Source of the DNA: Actinomycetospora sp. NBRC 106375 | GTDB lineage: Bacteria > Actinomycetota > Actinomycetes > Mycobacteriales > Pseudonocardiaceae | Assembly (NCBI RefSeq): GCF_030269665.1 | Contig: NZ_BSTS01000021.1 | Span: 37,617-101,616 of the forward strand | Length of the DNA: 64,000 nt | Direction of reading: 5' to 3' | In this document: piece by piece, positions 63,944 to 64,000 of the stretch | How positions within the stretch are numbered: the first letter of the stretch is position 1 | Layout of the letters: each line of letters starts with the position of its first letter | Notes under the pieces: model-generated | Databases searched by the model: none | What the model was told of the DNA's origin: nothing | The model's input: only the letters and a program-made list of their open reading frames with translations | Made by a program: the position numbers and the translations under genes

Positions 63944-64000
63944 GTGGCGAAGAGGTATCGGCCGGTGGATCGGGATCAGCGGTTCCTGCTGGCCCCGGAC
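63944..64000 (+). mobile_element. IS1182-type transposase, first 19 codons (runs off the right edge)
   Basis: From GTG 63944 the frame reads MAKRYRPVDRDQRFLLAPD, the conserved N-terminus of IS1182-family transposases. GGGGGAGG lies upstream as ribosome-binding site. Codon use (TAT, GAT) is less GC-biased than its neighbours. The left terminal repeat must lie between 63785 and 63943 but cannot be fixed without the other end. Confidence 0.7.

Overview
The window is a 64 kb stretch of very high-GC chromosome from an actinobacterium, most likely of the Pseudonocardiaceae (Pseudonocardia or Actinomycetospora type). The evidence is frequent GTG starts, many 4-base stop/start overlaps (GTGA or ATGA), a WhiB protein, a Crp close to that of mycobacteria, and gene order parallel to two Mycobacterium tuberculosis blocks: Rv3646c-Rv3683 (topA, pilus operon, marP, nth, crp, whiB4, ponA2) and Rv3708c-Rv3710 (asd, ask, leuA). 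No biosynthetic cluster, prophage or CRISPR array is visible.

Layout. 1-5.3 kb: three regulators (GlxA/AdpA-like, TetR, MarR), each beside repeated candidate operator sequence, with an alpha/beta hydrolase, an azoreductase-like flavoprotein, and an MFS protein fused to a thymidylate-kinase-like domain that has lost its P-loop. 5.3-13.5 kb: topA, a conserved gene with an SOS-type box and an inserted palindromic repeat, an XRE regulator/SDR pair, and the proton-pumping pyrophosphatase hppA. 13.7-22.8 kb: the 'helicase/secretion neighbourhood', that is, a DEAH helicase, a repeat-rich 570-bp gap, a Prim-Pol-like gene, and the reverse-strand Tad-type pilus operon (ssd, tadA, tadB, tadC, Flp-like pilin, two TadE-like proteins). 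23-33 kb: a Fic-like protein without its catalytic His, acetate transporter satP with a perfect Crp site, ArfB-like factor, holin-like protein, an EphE-like hydrolase lacking its nucleophile, the operon nth-tlpA-nudL-marP, and crp. 33-37.6 kb: two adjacent unknown genes sharing a domain of about 190 residues, then ridA and a DUF4177 gene. 37.6-44 kb: an ArsA/GET3-like ATPase pair, whiB4, ponA2, a metallophosphoesterase and tRNA-Pro(CGG). 44-56 kb: a secreted GH18-like protein, a truncated alcohol dehydrogenase, the acyltransferases plsB and HAD-plsC, a GT87-like membrane protein, a crotonase-like protein, a methyltransferase and an S9 peptidase. 56-58.9 kb: peroxide defence (dps, catalase, Fur-family catR). 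58.9-64 kb: asd and lysC (with an internal beta-subunit start), then leuA behind a leucine-rich leader peptide and hairpin, and the start of an IS1182-type transposase at the window edge.

How the genes work together: the peroxide genes carry a shared 16-bp box before both dps and catR-katA; Crp made here probably acts on satP; plsB and HAD-plsC supply two successive acylations of phospholipid synthesis; lysC-asd and leuA are amino-acid genes with translation- or leader-based control. The main oddities are pseudoenzyme-like proteins, a 70-bp dispersed palindromic repeat present inside one gene, and the paralogous pair of unknown genes.
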